From Microbacterium paraoxydans (GTDB taxonomy: Bacteria > Actinomycetota > Actinomycetes > Actinomycetales > Microbacteriaceae), in NCBI RefSeq assembly GCF_900105335.1, contig NZ_LT629770.1, forward strand, positions 930,001 through 994,000: a stretch of DNA of 64,000 bases, given 5' to 3'. The first letter of the stretch is position 1, and each line of letters starts with the position of its first letter. The translations under genes were made by a program, and so were the position numbers. Positions 41,557 to 51,211 of the stretch are shown here, one piece after another. The notes under the pieces were generated by a model that was given only the letters and a program-made list of their open reading frames with translations, had not been told where the DNA came from and did not search any database.

Positions 41557-42672
41557 TCAGGCGTCGAAGCCCTCGGCGATCATCTCGACGAGCTCTTCCC
41601 TCTCCTCGACGGGGAGGAAGGCGGCTGCGGCGGCGTTGAACTGGAAGGCCTCGAGGTCGTCGAGGTCGTACTCGAAGGTCTGCACGAGCAGGGCAAGTTC
41701 CCTGGTGAGCGAGGTGGCGCTCATGGTGCGGTTGTCCACGTTCACGGTCACCGCGAAGCCGAGCTGGTAGAGCAGGTCGAACGGGTGATCGGCGAGCGTC
41801 TTGCCCCACGCGGCGACGGCACCCGTCTGCAGGTTCGACGACGGGGAGAGCTCCAGCGGGATCTCCCGGTCGCGCACCCAGCGCGCGAGGTCGCCGAAGC
41901 GCACCTGCACCTCGTCGCCCTCCTGCGTGACGACCTCGAGGTCCTCGGCGATCCGGACGCCGTGTCCGAGGCGGAGCGCACGACCGTCCAGCAGGGCCGA
42001 GCGGATCGAGGCAAGCCCGGCCGCCTCCCCCGCATGCACGGTCACCGGGAAGAAGTTCTCGGCGAGGTAGTCGAAAGCCGCGCGGTGGTCCGACGGCGGG
42101 AAACCGTCCTCGGGACCGGCGATGTCGAAGCCGACGGCGCCGCGTCCGCGGAAGTCCACCGCGAGCTCGGCGATCTCCCTGGCACGGTCTGTGTGCCGCA
42201 TGGCGGTGAGGAGCTGTCCGACGCGGATGCTGCGACCGTCCCGGTCCGCCGCGTCCTCGCCCTCCTCGATCCCCTGCTGCACGGCCTCGACGGCATCCTC
42301 CAGCGAGAGACCGCCGGCCTGGTGCTGTTCCGGTGCCCAGCGCACCTCGCCGTAGATGACGCCGTCGGCCGCGAGGTCCTGGACGAACTCGCGCGCGACA
42401 CGGGTCAGCCCCTCCCGGGTCTGCATGACCGCGGTGGTGAGCTCGAAGGTCTTCAGGTACTCCACCAGCGATCCGGAGTCGCTCTTCTTCGCGAACCAGG
42501 AGCCGAGCGCCGCCGGGTCGGAGGCGGGGAGGTCGAGACCGATCGCGTCGGCGAGCTCGATGATCGTGGCCGGGCGCACGGCGCCGTCCAGGTGGTCGTG
42601 CAGCGACACCTTCGGCAGGCTCCGCAAGGAGACGCCCTGGATGGCGACGTCGCCGCTCGCATCGATCGACAT
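41557..42672 (-). CDS. add: Adenosine deaminase
   Basis: A 371-residue zinc enzyme converting (deoxy)adenosine to (deoxy)inosine. Metal and catalytic motifs are all visible: LHDHLDGA (zinc histidines), VHAGEAAG (catalytic Glu), LGHGVRIAED and SSNLQTGAV. The ATG at 42672 is preceded by GAGAGGAT. In the 48-nt gap to deoA a TAGCCT hexamer could give an internal promoter. Confidence 0.95.
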   Translation of the reverse strand: MSIDASGDVAIQGVSLRSLPKVSLHDHLDGAVRPATIIELADAIGLDLPASDPAALGSWFAKKSDSGSLVEYLKTFELTTAVMQTREGLTRVAREFVQDLAADGVIYGEVRWAPEQHQAGGLSLEDAVEAVQQGIEEGEDAADRDGRSIRVGQLLTAMRHTDRAREIAELAVDFRGRGAVGFDIAGPEDGFPPSDHRAAFDYLAENFFPVTVHAGEAAGLASIRSALLDGRALRLGHGVRIAEDLEVVTQEGDEVQVRFGDLARWVRDREIPLELSPSSNLQTGAVAAWGKTLADHPFDLLYQLGFAVTVNVDNRTMSATSLTRELALLVQTFEYDLDDLEAFQFNAAAAAFLPVEEREELVEMIAEGFDA

Positions 42673-42720
42673 GGGGATCCTCTCGGTCGCGGGGTGTTCG
42701 TCCAGGCTAGCGCCCGGGCC

Positions 42721-44034
42721 TCACGCCGTGATGCGCTCGCGGACGATCGGCCCCACGGTCGGCGCTTCGTCGCCGAGCTCCCAGGCCCCTTCGAGCGCCT
42801 CGATGGCTCGCGGGAAGCGCGCCTCGTCCGCCGCCGACAGCGTGAACAGCGGCTGCCCGGCGGCCACCCGGTCACCGGGCTTCGCATGCAGGTCGATGCC
42901 CGCCTCGAAGATCACCGGGTCCTCGGCCCGCGCACGGCCGGCGCCGAGACGCCAGGCGGCGATGCCGAAGGGGAGCGCGTCCATCCGGGTGACGATGCCG
43001 TCCGCGGGCGCCGTGACGACGTGCGTCTCCCGCGCGACCGGGAGGGCCGCATCGGGGTCGCCGTCCTGGGCGCGGATCATCGCCTTCCAGGCGTCCATGG
43101 CGCGGCCGTCGTCCAGCGCTGCCTCCACGTCCGCGTCGGGCTGCCCGGCGAGGGCGAGCATCTCCCTGGCGAGCGCGACGGTCAGCTCCCGGACGTCGGC
43201 GGGTCCTCCGCCGGCGAGGATCTCGACCGACTCGCGGACCTCGTTCGCGTTGCCGATCGCGCGTCCCAGAGGGACGTTCATGTCGGTCAGAAGTGCAGTG
43301 GTGGCGACGCCGGAGTCGGTGCCGAGCGCGACCATCGTGCGGGCGAGCTCGCGGGCGCGGTCGATGTCCTGCATGAAGGCGCCGGAGCCGAACTTCACGT
43401 CCAGGACGAGAGCGTCGGTCCCCTCGGCGATCTTCTTCGACATGATGCTGGAGGCGATCAGCGGGATGGCCTCCACGGTGCCGGTCACGTCGCGGAGCGC
43501 GTAGAGCTTCTTGTCGGCGGGAGCGAGACCGGAGCCCGCGGCGCAGATCACGGCCCCGACGTCGCCCTGCATCTGCGCGAACATCTCCTCGTTGCTGAGC
43601 GCGGCGCGCCAGCCGGGGATCGACTCCAGCTTGTCGAGCGTGCCACCGGTGTGGCCGAGGCCGCGACCGCTGAGCTGCGGGACCGCCACGCCGAACGAGG
43701 CGACCAGCGGGGCCAGCGGCAGGGTGATCTTGTCGCCGACACCGCCGGTGGAGTGCTTGTCCACGGTCTTCTTGCCGAGCGTCGCGAAGCTCATCCGCTC
43801 GCCGGAGGCGATCATCGCGTCGGTGAGCACGCGGATCTCGTCGCGCTCCATGCCGCGCTGGAAGATCGCCATCGCGAAGGACGCCATCTGCGCGTCGGAC
43901 ACGTAGCCGCGCGTGTAGGCGTCCACCATCCAGCGCAGCGCCGGCTCCGGCACCGCCCCGCCGTCCCGCTTGGCGCGGATCACGTCGATCGCGTCGAACT
44001 GCTCGATGGCTCCCTGAGCCTGTCCAGCGGTCAT
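42721..44034 (-). CDS. deoA: Thymidine phosphorylase
   Basis: A 437-residue pyrimidine nucleoside phosphorylase that releases deoxyribose-1-phosphate from thymidine and deoxyuridine. The phosphate-binding KHSTGGVGDKITLPLAPL and SGRGLGHTGGTLDKLE are diagnostic. The ATG at 44034 overlaps the cdd stop (ATGA), which excludes the longer frame that runs into cdd. Confidence 0.96.
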   Translation of the reverse strand: MTAGQAQGAIEQFDAIDVIRAKRDGGAVPEPALRWMVDAYTRGYVSDAQMASFAMAIFQRGMERDEIRVLTDAMIASGERMSFATLGKKTVDKHSTGGVGDKITLPLAPLVASFGVAVPQLSGRGLGHTGGTLDKLESIPGWRAALSNEEMFAQMQGDVGAVICAAGSGLAPADKKLYALRDVTGTVEAIPLIASSIMSKKIAEGTDALVLDVKFGSGAFMQDIDRARELARTMVALGTDSGVATTALLTDMNVPLGRAIGNANEVRESVEILAGGGPADVRELTVALAREMLALAGQPDADVEAALDDGRAMDAWKAMIRAQDGDPDAALPVARETHVVTAPADGIVTRMDALPFGIAAWRLGAGRARAEDPVIFEAGIDLHAKPGDRVAAGQPLFTLSAADEARFPRAIEALEGAWELGDEAPTVGPIVRERITA

Positions 44035-44429
44035 CGTGCTTCCTCCAGGTCGCGCGGCCCGAACGCATCGGGTAGCACCTCGTCGATCGTGCGGATGCCG
44101 GAGACCGTCTCCAGCAGCATGCCGGGTACGGCGTGCTCGAACAGCAGCTGCCGGCACCGGCCGCAGGGCATGATCGTCTCGCCGTCGTTGTTCACGCACA
44201 CGAAGGCGACGAGCTGCCCGCCGCCGGACATGAACAGGTCGCCCACGAGCGCACACTCCGCGCACAGCGTGACGCCGTACGAGGCGTTCTCGACATTGCA
44301 GCCGGCGACGATCCGCCCGTCGCTGACGAGAGCCGCCGCCCCCACGCGGTAACGCGAGTACGGCGCGTACGCCTTGGTCATGGCTTCCGCGGCGACCTGG
44401 CGCAGCTCGTCCCAGTCGATGTCCGTCAT
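44031..44429 (-). CDS. cdd: Cytidine deaminase
   Basis: A 132-residue homotetramer-type zinc deaminase of (deoxy)cytidine. Zinc ligands lie in NVENASYGVTLCAECAL and MPCGRCRQLL. AAGGAA precedes the ATG. It lies 28 nt after the last nucleoside permease gene and is coupled to deoA, so imported cytidine feeds straight into phosphorolysis. Confidence 0.96.
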   Translation of the reverse strand: MTDIDWDELRQVAAEAMTKAYAPYSRYRVGAAALVSDGRIVAGCNVENASYGVTLCAECALVGDLFMSGGGQLVAFVCVNNDGETIMPCGRCRQLLFEHAVPGMLLETVSGIRTIDEVLPDAFGPRDLEEAR

Positions 44430-44457
44430 GGTGATGGTTCCTTCTTCCCTGCGGGTT

Positions 44458-45744
44458 CTACGACTTGATGTACGGCTTGCCGCTGGCGGCAGGACCCCGG
44501 ATCTGTCCGGCGAACCCGGCGACCGCGAGAAGCGTGACCACGTACGGCAGCATGAGCATGAACTCGCCGGGGATGGGCGTCTTCAGGATCGAGAGCAGGT
44601 TCTGCAGGTTCGTCGCGAAGCCGAAGAGCAGGGCCGCGAGCGTCGCGCGGATCGGGTCCCAGCGTCCGAAGATCACCGCGGCGAGGGCGATGAAGCCGAG
44701 CCCGGCCGTCATCTCCTTGCCGAACTGCGGGACCGAGACGAGGGTGAAGTACGCGCCGCCGATGCCGGCGATCGCGCCCGCGAGCAGCACGTTCCAGAAC
44801 CGCGTCGGGTTCACCCGGATGCCGACCGTGTCGGCCGCCTGCGGGTGCTCGCCCACTGCGCGGAGGCGCAGGCCCCACTTGGTGCGGTACAGGCCCCACG
44901 CGACGACGGCCACAGTGATGAACATGAGGTACACGATGAAGGTCTGGTTGAACAGCACCGGACCGATGATCGGGATGTCGCTCAGCACCGGGATCTCGAT
45001 GCGGGAGAAGCGCACCGGGGTGTTCAGCTCGGCCTCGTTCGGGGCGAGGAGCGCGCCGTAGAGGAATCCGGTGAGGCCCGTGACGAGGACGTTGAGCACG
45101 ACACCGACGATGACCTGCTCGACGAGGTACTTGATCGCGAACGCCGCCAGCACGCTCGCGACGAGCACACCGCCGATCATGGCGCCGATGAGGCCCACGA
45201 AGGCGTTGCCGGTGATGCTGGACAGCAGCGCCGCCGAGAAGGCGCCGAGGAGCAGCTGTCCCTCGATGGCCACATTGACGACACCGGCCCGCTCGCCGAT
45301 GACACCGCCGAGCGCGCCGAACACGAGCGGCACCGACAGCGACACGGCACCGAAGAGGAGGCTCGTGACGGGGACGAGGCCCCCGGCCGCGGCCCAGACG
45401 AGGAACGCGAACACCGCGAGTACGCCGTACGCCACGATGAGCCAGATCGACGGCGCACGGTACGTCCATGCCCGGAGGAAGGCCCCGACCGTGAGGACGA
45501 CGAGCACGGCGAAGACCACCCAGAAGGTCGGCGCGGTGGGAAGCTCCACGTCGGGGAGCTCGAAGGCCGACGTGCGGTCGCCGAGCCGGAAGGTGCTGAT
45601 ACCGCTGCGCGGCACGGCGAGGAAGAGCACCGCCAGCAGCGCGGTGACGACCGCGAGGCTGATCGGCGCCTTGAGGTGGCGCTCCCGGACGGTGGCGAGC
45701 TGCACCGTGCCGTCGGCGGCTTCGGTCTGCACGAGCGACATCAT
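44458..45744 (-). CDS. Nucleoside ABC importer permease 2
   Basis: A 428-residue membrane protein with about ten helices of the sugar/nucleoside (BPD_transp_2) permease family; typical segments are GERAGVVNVAIEGQLL and GLRLRAVGEHPQAADTVGI. A variable N-terminal third (residues 1-100) precedes the core. ATG 45744 overlaps the stop of the first permease (ATGA), excluding the long frame into that gene. Confidence 0.9.
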   Translation of the reverse strand: MMSLVQTEAADGTVQLATVRERHLKAPISLAVVTALLAVLFLAVPRSGISTFRLGDRTSAFELPDVELPTAPTFWVVFAVLVVLTVGAFLRAWTYRAPSIWLIVAYGVLAVFAFLVWAAAGGLVPVTSLLFGAVSLSVPLVFGALGGVIGERAGVVNVAIEGQLLLGAFSAALLSSITGNAFVGLIGAMIGGVLVASVLAAFAIKYLVEQVIVGVVLNVLVTGLTGFLYGALLAPNEAELNTPVRFSRIEIPVLSDIPIIGPVLFNQTFIVYLMFITVAVVAWGLYRTKWGLRLRAVGEHPQAADTVGIRVNPTRFWNVLLAGAIAGIGGAYFTLVSVPQFGKEMTAGLGFIALAAVIFGRWDPIRATLAALLFGFATNLQNLLSILKTPIPGEFMLMLPYVVTLLAVAGFAGQIRGPAASGKPYIKS

Positions 45745-47048
45745 GCCGTCACCGCCTTCTTCGCGGCCTTGGCTCTCGCCTTGGCCGCCTTCTCTGCGTC
45801 GGACTTGGGGAGGAAGAACACCGTGCGCAGCAGCGGCGGGGCGGCGATGAACAGCACGACGAGCGACTGCACGACGAGCACGATGTCGACGGGGATGTCC
45901 TGCGCCTGCATGGAGAACGAGCCCGCCTTGAGGGCACCGAACAGGATTCCGGCTGCGAAGGTCCCCCACGCGCGGCTGCGCCCGAGGAGGGCGACCGTGA
46001 TGGCGTCGAAGCCGATGCCGGCGTCGATGGTCTCGGTGACGCCGGTGGTGACGGCGCCCTGGAGCTGGTTCATCCCGGCGAGGCCGGCGAGGGCACCCGC
46101 GAAGAGCATCGCGTAGACGTAGACGCGCTTGACGCTGATGCCCGCGGCGCGAGCGGCGTGCGGGTTCTCCCCGACCGCGCGCATGCGCATACCCAGCGAG
46201 GAGCGCTCGATGAGCCACCACACGAACACCGTCGCGATGACCACGATGACGAAGCCGAGGTCGAGCAGCGGGAACTGCGGGCCGAGCAGGGTCGGGAACT
46301 GCGCGCTCTCCGGCGTGGCCGAGCCGAGCGCCTGGTTGGTCCCCGGCTTCTGCAGGAGCCCGGGCGTGCGGATCATCCACAGCAGCAGGTAGTACGCGAT
46401 GTAGTTGAGCATGATCGTGAGGATCACCTCGTGCGCGCCCGTGCGTGCCTTGATGAGACCCGCGATGCCGCCCCAGAGCGCCCCGCCGGCGATACCGGCC
46501 AGCAGCGTGACGGGGAGGTGGAACCAGATCGGCAGGTCGAGGTTGAAGGTCAGCAGGGCCGCGACCGCGACGCCGACAAGCATCTGACCCCGGGCGCCGA
46601 TGTTGAACAGACCGACGCGGAAGGCGAGCGCGACGCCCAGACCGGCGGCGATCAGCGGAGCCGCGAAGCCCAGCGTGTTCGTCAGCGGACGGATCTGCGC
46701 GGCGAAGTCGGCGCCGCGGGCGTTGAAGATCGCTCCGCGGAACAGCGCCTCGTAGCCGTTGTAGACCGCGTTCCAGGCCGCGACGAACGTGTCGCTCGGC
46801 TTGGCGAAGAAGTACCCGGAGGCCTTCTGCACGTCTTCGTTGGTGAACGCGATGAGGATGCCGCCGACGATGAGCGCGAGGACGATCGCCAGGATCGTCG
46901 TGACGGCGCTGCCGCGGAGGATCTCCTTGAGGACGACGTTGCCGCGCGGGGGCGGGGGCACCTCCTCCGCGAGCCCCGTGCTGGGCGGGAGCTGCTCGGG
47001 AGGCAGACCCTTCGTGACGTCTCCTGCACCGGGTGTCGCGCCGCTCAC
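45741..47048 (-). CDS. Nucleoside ABC importer permease 1
   Basis: A 435-residue permease paralogous to the next gene, with the matching motifs RVGLFNIGARGQML and GMRMRAVGENPHAARAAGI. It has a Pro-rich cytoplasmic N-terminus and an Ala/Lys-rich tail (AKARAKAAKK). The GTG overlaps the ATPase stop. The two permeases form the membrane heterodimer of a BMP-type importer. Confidence 0.9.
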   Translation of the reverse strand: MSGATPGAGDVTKGLPPEQLPPSTGLAEEVPPPPRGNVVLKEILRGSAVTTILAIVLALIVGGILIAFTNEDVQKASGYFFAKPSDTFVAAWNAVYNGYEALFRGAIFNARGADFAAQIRPLTNTLGFAAPLIAAGLGVALAFRVGLFNIGARGQMLVGVAVAALLTFNLDLPIWFHLPVTLLAGIAGGALWGGIAGLIKARTGAHEVILTIMLNYIAYYLLLWMIRTPGLLQKPGTNQALGSATPESAQFPTLLGPQFPLLDLGFVIVVIATVFVWWLIERSSLGMRMRAVGENPHAARAAGISVKRVYVYAMLFAGALAGLAGMNQLQGAVTTGVTETIDAGIGFDAITVALLGRSRAWGTFAAGILFGALKAGSFSMQAQDIPVDIVLVVQSLVVLFIAAPPLLRTVFFLPKSDAEKAAKARAKAAKKAVTA

Positions 47049-48559
47049 GCGGTCACCTCCGCATCGGCCGCTCCGGCCATCATGAGTCCGAGTGTCTCCC
47101 GGGGCGTGTCACCGGGGACGATGCCGACGATGGTGCCGCGGTACATGACCGCGATCCGGTCGGCGAGGGCGGCGACCTCGTCGAGCTCGGTCGAGACGAC
47201 GATCACGGGGATGCCCGCGTCCCGCGTCTCGATGATGCGCTTGTGGATGAACTCGATCGAGCCCACGTCCACCCCGCGGGTCGGCTGCGCGGCGACGAAG
47301 AGCCGCAGTTCGCGGCTCATCTCGCGCGCGATCACGACCTTCTGCTGGTTGCCTCCGGAGAGGGTGCCCGCGGGGGTGTCCGGGCCCTGCGTGCGGATGT
47401 CGTACTCCGCGATGCGCTCCTTGGCGAAGTCCTCCAGGGCGCCGCGGCGCAGCGTCCCGGCCCGGCTGAACGCGGGATCGTCTGAGCGGTCGAGGATGAG
47501 GTTCTCGGCGACCGAGAATCCGGCGACGAGGCCGTCCTCGGTGCGGTCCTCCGGGACGAACCCGACACCGGCGTCGAGGATGCCGCGGACGCTCTTGCCC
47601 ACGAGCTCGGTGCCGTCGAGGATGATGTCCCCCTCGACGCGTGCGGCGAGGCCGACGATGGCCTCGACGAGCTCGGTCTGGCCGTTGCCCTGCACACCGG
47701 CGACGGCGAGGACCTCGCCGGGTCGCACGGTGAAGTCGACGTCGTCGACGACGATGGCTCCGGAGGCGGTGAGCACGCGGAGGTTGCGGACCTCCAGGCC
47801 GCCCTCGCCCAGCCGCGGAGCCTCCTTGTGCACGGTCAGCTCGACCGCGCGGCCGACCATCAGCGATGCCAGTTCGGCGTTGGTGGCGGTCGGCGAGGCC
47901 TCCCCCACCACCCGACCGAGCCGGACGATCGTGATGCGGTCGGCGACCTCGCGCACCTCGCGCAGCTTGTGCGTGATGAAGACGATCGCGGTGCCCTCGT
48001 CCCGGAGCTGGCGCATGATGGCCATGAGCTCGTCGGTCTCCTGCGGCGTCAGCACGGCGGTCGGCTCGTCGAAGACGAGAACCTTGGCGTCGCGGGACAG
48101 CGCCTTGATGATCTCGACGCGCTGCTGCACACCCACCGGCAAGTCGCCGACGACGGCGTCCGGATCGATGTCGAACCCGAACCGTGCGGCGACCGCGCGC
48201 ACGTGCTCGCGGGCCTTCGCGATGTCCAGCGTGCCGAGGCCCTTGGTCTGCTCGTGACCGAGCATGACGTTCTCGGCCACCGTGAACACCGGCACGAGCA
48301 TGAAGTGCTGGTGCACCATGCCGATGCCGGCGGCCATCGCGTCGCCCGGGCCGCGGAAGTGCTGCACGACGTCGTCGAGGAGGATCTCGCCCTCGTCGGC
48401 CTGATACAGGCCGTAGAGCACGTTCATCAGCGTCGACTTGCCTGCGCCGTTCTCGCCGAGGAGAGCGTGGATCTGACCGGGTTCGACCACGAGATCGATG
48501 TGGTCGTTCGCCACGAGGCTGCCGAATCGCTTGGTGATGCCGCGAAGTTCGAGCTTCAT
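47045..48559 (-). CDS. Nucleoside ABC importer ATPase, two ATP-binding domains
   Basis: A 504-residue tandem ATPase of the RbsA/NupO class. Domain 1 has Walker A GENGAGKSTL and LPVGVQQRVEI as signature; domain 2 has a degenerate P-loop (GVQGNGQTELV) and the signature LSGGNQQKV. One domain is therefore probably catalytically weak, as usual in this class. It is separated from the binding-protein gene by a hairpin. Confidence 0.92.
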   Translation of the reverse strand: MKLELRGITKRFGSLVANDHIDLVVEPGQIHALLGENGAGKSTLMNVLYGLYQADEGEILLDDVVQHFRGPGDAMAAGIGMVHQHFMLVPVFTVAENVMLGHEQTKGLGTLDIAKAREHVRAVAARFGFDIDPDAVVGDLPVGVQQRVEIIKALSRDAKVLVFDEPTAVLTPQETDELMAIMRQLRDEGTAIVFITHKLREVREVADRITIVRLGRVVGEASPTATNAELASLMVGRAVELTVHKEAPRLGEGGLEVRNLRVLTASGAIVVDDVDFTVRPGEVLAVAGVQGNGQTELVEAIVGLAARVEGDIILDGTELVGKSVRGILDAGVGFVPEDRTEDGLVAGFSVAENLILDRSDDPAFSRAGTLRRGALEDFAKERIAEYDIRTQGPDTPAGTLSGGNQQKVVIAREMSRELRLFVAAQPTRGVDVGSIEFIHKRIIETRDAGIPVIVVSTELDEVAALADRIAVMYRGTIVGIVPGDTPRETLGLMMAGAADAEVTA

Positions 48560-48612
48560 ATCTGCACCTTATCCAGAAGAGTCACCGAGGAGAATCGTCG
48601 CCGCCCACAGTG

Positions 48613-48645
48613 CGGGGCGAGTGGCAGCCTGCGCCACTCGCCCCG
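48613..48645 (-). terminator. Attenuator-like hairpin between the BMP gene and the importer ATPase
   Basis: GGGGCGAGTGGC (48614-48625) pairs with GCCACTCGCCCC (48633-48644), extendable by one C-G pair. No T-run follows. It sits where a binding protein is commonly made in excess over its transporter. Confidence 0.6.
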
Positions 48646-48664
48646 TGCTGGGTACGGCTCCGAC

Positions 48665-49783
48665 TCAGCGGGTGGGAGAGTTCTCGGACTCCACCGTGAT
48701 GTCACCGGAGATGATCTGCTCCTGCAGAGCGGACAGCTCGTCCGTCAGGCCCTCGGGCAGGTCCGCCTCGAAGTCGCCGAAGCCGGACAGCTTGACGCCC
48801 TCGTTCTCGAGCGTGCCGATGTAGGGCTCCGGGTCGAACTCGCCGGCGGCGGCCGCGAGCGTCGCGTCGCGGACGGCCACGTCGATGGCCTTCATGATCG
48901 AGACGAGCGTGATGTCGGCGACGCTGGGGTCGGCGACGGCGAGGTCGCTGTCGACACCGAGCATCAGCGTGTCCTTGCCGCTGTCGTTGATCGCCGCTGC
49001 GGCGCTCTGGTAGACCGGGCCGCCGACGGGGAGGATGACGTCGACACCCTGGTCGAGCACGCCCTGGGCGGTCTGCTTGGCGGTGTCGTTGGCGTCGAAG
49101 CCGCCCGTGAAGGAGCCCTTCTGGGTGGCGGCGTCCCAACCGAAGACCTGGACGTCGGCCGACTTGTCCTCGTTGTACTTCTCGACGCCGAGCTGGTAGC
49201 CGTCCATGAAGACCGCGACCGACGGGATCTGCATGCCGCCGAAGGTGCCGACCTTGTTCACGCCGGCCTCAGCGGACCAGGCGGCCGCCGCGTAGCCACC
49301 GAGGTAGGCGGCCTGGGCGGTGTCGAAGACGAGGGGCTTGATGTTCGGCGCGTCGGTGGTGCCGTCGAAGTCGTTGTCGGCCCAGTCGTCGATGATCGCG
49401 TAGTCGATGTCGGGGTTCGCGAGCGCGGACTCGACCGTGGCGGCGGACAGCTTGAAGCCGACCGAGACGATGAGCGAGCAGCCCTCGGAGACGGCGGTCT
49501 CGAGGTTCGGCGCGTAGTCGTTGTCGTTCGCGGACTCGAACTCCAGCGGCTTGATGCCGAGCTCGTCGGCGGCGCTGTCCATGCCCTCCTTGGCCGACTG
49601 GTTGAACGATTTGTCGTTCCAGCCGCCGGCGTCGGAGATGAGGCAGGGCTTGAAGTCGGAGTCGACGGGGGCGGATCCGCCCTCGGACTCGTCGGTCGGC
49701 GCCTGACCGCAGCCGGCAAGAGCGAAGACGACACCGGCGGCGACCGTCGCGCCGAGCAGCTTCTTGGTGGTGGAGATGGTCAC
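48665..49783 (-). CDS. BMP-family nucleoside-binding lipoprotein
   Basis: A 372-residue substrate-binding lipoprotein. The signal ends in lipobox LAGC, and the mature part has the basic-membrane-protein fold (DAGGWNDKSFNQSAKEG, ILPVGGPVYQSA). Relatives (PnrA, BmpA) bind purine nucleosides, which fits the downstream permeases and salvage enzymes. GTG at 49783 has GGGAGG 6 nt upstream; the upstream ATG in frame is rejected. Confidence 0.92.
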   Translation of the reverse strand: MTISTTKKLLGATVAAGVVFALAGCGQAPTDESEGGSAPVDSDFKPCLISDAGGWNDKSFNQSAKEGMDSAADELGIKPLEFESANDNDYAPNLETAVSEGCSLIVSVGFKLSAATVESALANPDIDYAIIDDWADNDFDGTTDAPNIKPLVFDTAQAAYLGGYAAAAWSAEAGVNKVGTFGGMQIPSVAVFMDGYQLGVEKYNEDKSADVQVFGWDAATQKGSFTGGFDANDTAKQTAQGVLDQGVDVILPVGGPVYQSAAAAINDSGKDTLMLGVDSDLAVADPSVADITLVSIMKAIDVAVRDATLAAAAGEFDPEPYIGTLENEGVKLSGFGDFEADLPEGLTDELSALQEQIISGDITVESENSPTR

Positions 49784-49908
49784 GGATGCCTCCCTCAACG
49801 AACCCGCGGCCATCGCGGATCGATCAAAGTTACCTAGTGTTTCGACGTTCGTGCACGCCGGCCCCGGGCGGCCGGGCCAATGGTTACAAAGCTGAAATCA
49901 ACCCTGCC

Positions 49909-49932
49909 GATGAGCACGCGCCGATGCTCATC
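49909..49932 (-). terminator. Hairpin at the manC stop codon
   Basis: GATGAGCA (49909-49916) and TGCTCATC (49925-49932) pair; the stem overlaps the manC stop. The rest of 49784-49930 should contain the BMP promoter; a TAACTT hexamer on the minus strand is the only candidate I see. Confidence 0.45.
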
Positions 49933-51046
49933 AGAGCACGTCGCCCTGTCCGTTGAGTTTCAACGACTCCACCACGCCCTTCACCCGCTGCGCGTTCTCG
50001 ACCGTCGTGACCAGGAGAGCGTCGGGGGTGTCGACCACGACGATGTCCTGCACGCCGACGAGGCTGATCACGCGCGTGGTCTGGCTGACGAGGATGCCGC
50101 TGGCCGCGTCGGTGAGTACCCGGGCACGGGGCCCGAGGACGGCGAGGTCGTTCTTGCGGCCGTTCGTGATGAGCTTCGTCAGCGACGCGAAGTCCCCCAC
50201 GTCGTCCCAGTCGAAGTGCCCGGGGACCACGGCGAGGCGCCCCCGCCGCGCCGCCGGCTCCGCGACGGCGTAGTCGATCGCGATCTTCTTCAGCCGCGGC
50301 CAGATGCGGTCGACGGCGGGCCCGCGGAGCTCCCGGTCGTCCCAGGCCTCGGCGAGTTCGAGCAGACCGGCGTGCAGCGCGGGCTCGTTGGCGGCGAGCT
50401 CGTCCAGCAGGACGCTCGCCTTCGCGATGAACATGCCCGCGTTCCACAGGTAGGTGCGCTCGGCGAGGTAGGCCTTGGCTGTCTCCAGATCCGGCTTCTC
50501 GACGAAGCTCTCGACGAGGGCCGCCTCCCTGGCGCGCTCGACGACCAGCTCCGGCCCCTTCTTGATGTAGCCGAAGCCGACCGCCGGCTCGGTCGGCGCG
50601 ATGCCGATCGTGCAGATGTAGCCCTCCCTCGCCACCTCGACCGCGTCGCGGACGGCGAACTCGAAGACCCGCGTGCCCCGGATGACGTGGTCGGCACTGA
50701 ACGAGCCGATGATCACGTCCGGGTTGCGCCGGTGCAGCACGGCCGCCGCCAACCCGATCGCCGCCGCGGACTCGCGGGGCTCGGATTCCAGGAAGACGTT
50801 GAGGTCGGCGATGCCCGGCAGCTCCGCCTCCACCGCCGCTCGGTGCGCACGCCCGGTGACCACGGCGATCCGGTCCGGACCGGCGAGCGGCTCCAGACGG
50901 TCCCACGTGTCGCGCAGCAGCGAATGCCCGGACCCGGTGAGGTCGTGCAGGAACTTCGGGGCGTCCGCCCGGGACAGCGGCCACAGCCGACTGCCGATGC
51001 CGCCGGCAGGGATGACCGCGTAGAAGTCTTCGATCGGCTCGCTCAT
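49931..51046 (-). CDS. manC: Mannose-1-phosphate guanylyltransferase
   Basis: A 371-residue enzyme making GDP-mannose from GTP and mannose-1-phosphate for glycolipids and glycans. The catalytic loop AGGIGSRLWPLSRADAPKF, the VEKPDLETAKAYL segment and TYLWNAGMF are typical. It is shorter than the bifunctional ManC/AlgA and lacks the C-terminal isomerase. Transcribed alone from a leaderless promoter, divergent from sdhC. Confidence 0.93.
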   Translation of the reverse strand: MSEPIEDFYAVIPAGGIGSRLWPLSRADAPKFLHDLTGSGHSLLRDTWDRLEPLAGPDRIAVVTGRAHRAAVEAELPGIADLNVFLESEPRESAAAIGLAAAVLHRRNPDVIIGSFSADHVIRGTRVFEFAVRDAVEVAREGYICTIGIAPTEPAVGFGYIKKGPELVVERAREAALVESFVEKPDLETAKAYLAERTYLWNAGMFIAKASVLLDELAANEPALHAGLLELAEAWDDRELRGPAVDRIWPRLKKIAIDYAVAEPAARRGRLAVVPGHFDWDDVGDFASLTKLITNGRKNDLAVLGPRARVLTDAASGILVSQTTRVISLVGVQDIVVVDTPDALLVTTVENAQRVKGVVESLKLNGQGDVL

Positions 51047-51053
51047 GCAGGCC

Positions 51054-51059
51054 AGCGTA
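51054..51059 (-). promoter_or_regulatory. -10 box, leaderless promoter of manC
   Basis: On the minus strand TACGCT ends 7 nt before the ATG at 51046. Confidence 0.55.
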
Positions 51060-51112
51060 GCGGCGGGTCCGACTTAGGCTCCCCTTCGTCGCCCGGGGCG
51101 TCCGCGCGGGAA

Positions 51113-51118
51113 TAGGAT
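51113..51118 (+). promoter_or_regulatory. -10 box of the sdhCDAB operon
   Basis: TAGGAT lies about 94 nt before the sdhC GTG, implying a leader of roughly 87 nt that ends in a good Shine-Dalgarno (GGAGG, 51201-51205). Confidence 0.45.
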
Positions 51119-51211
51119 GGACACCGATCGGGCGTGCCTGACCCTCCTCCAGGCCAGATGTGGACGAAGCAGCGCACGCGACCGAAACACATCGATCCAG
51201 GGAGGACGACC

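Noticed and set aside
40669..44352. A 1227-codon plus-strand open frame across the nucleoside genes
   Set aside because: It is antisense to the PfkB kinase, add, deoA and cdd, all with complete motifs. Its residues are Arg/His/Gly/Asp-rich, typical of a GC-biased shadow frame.
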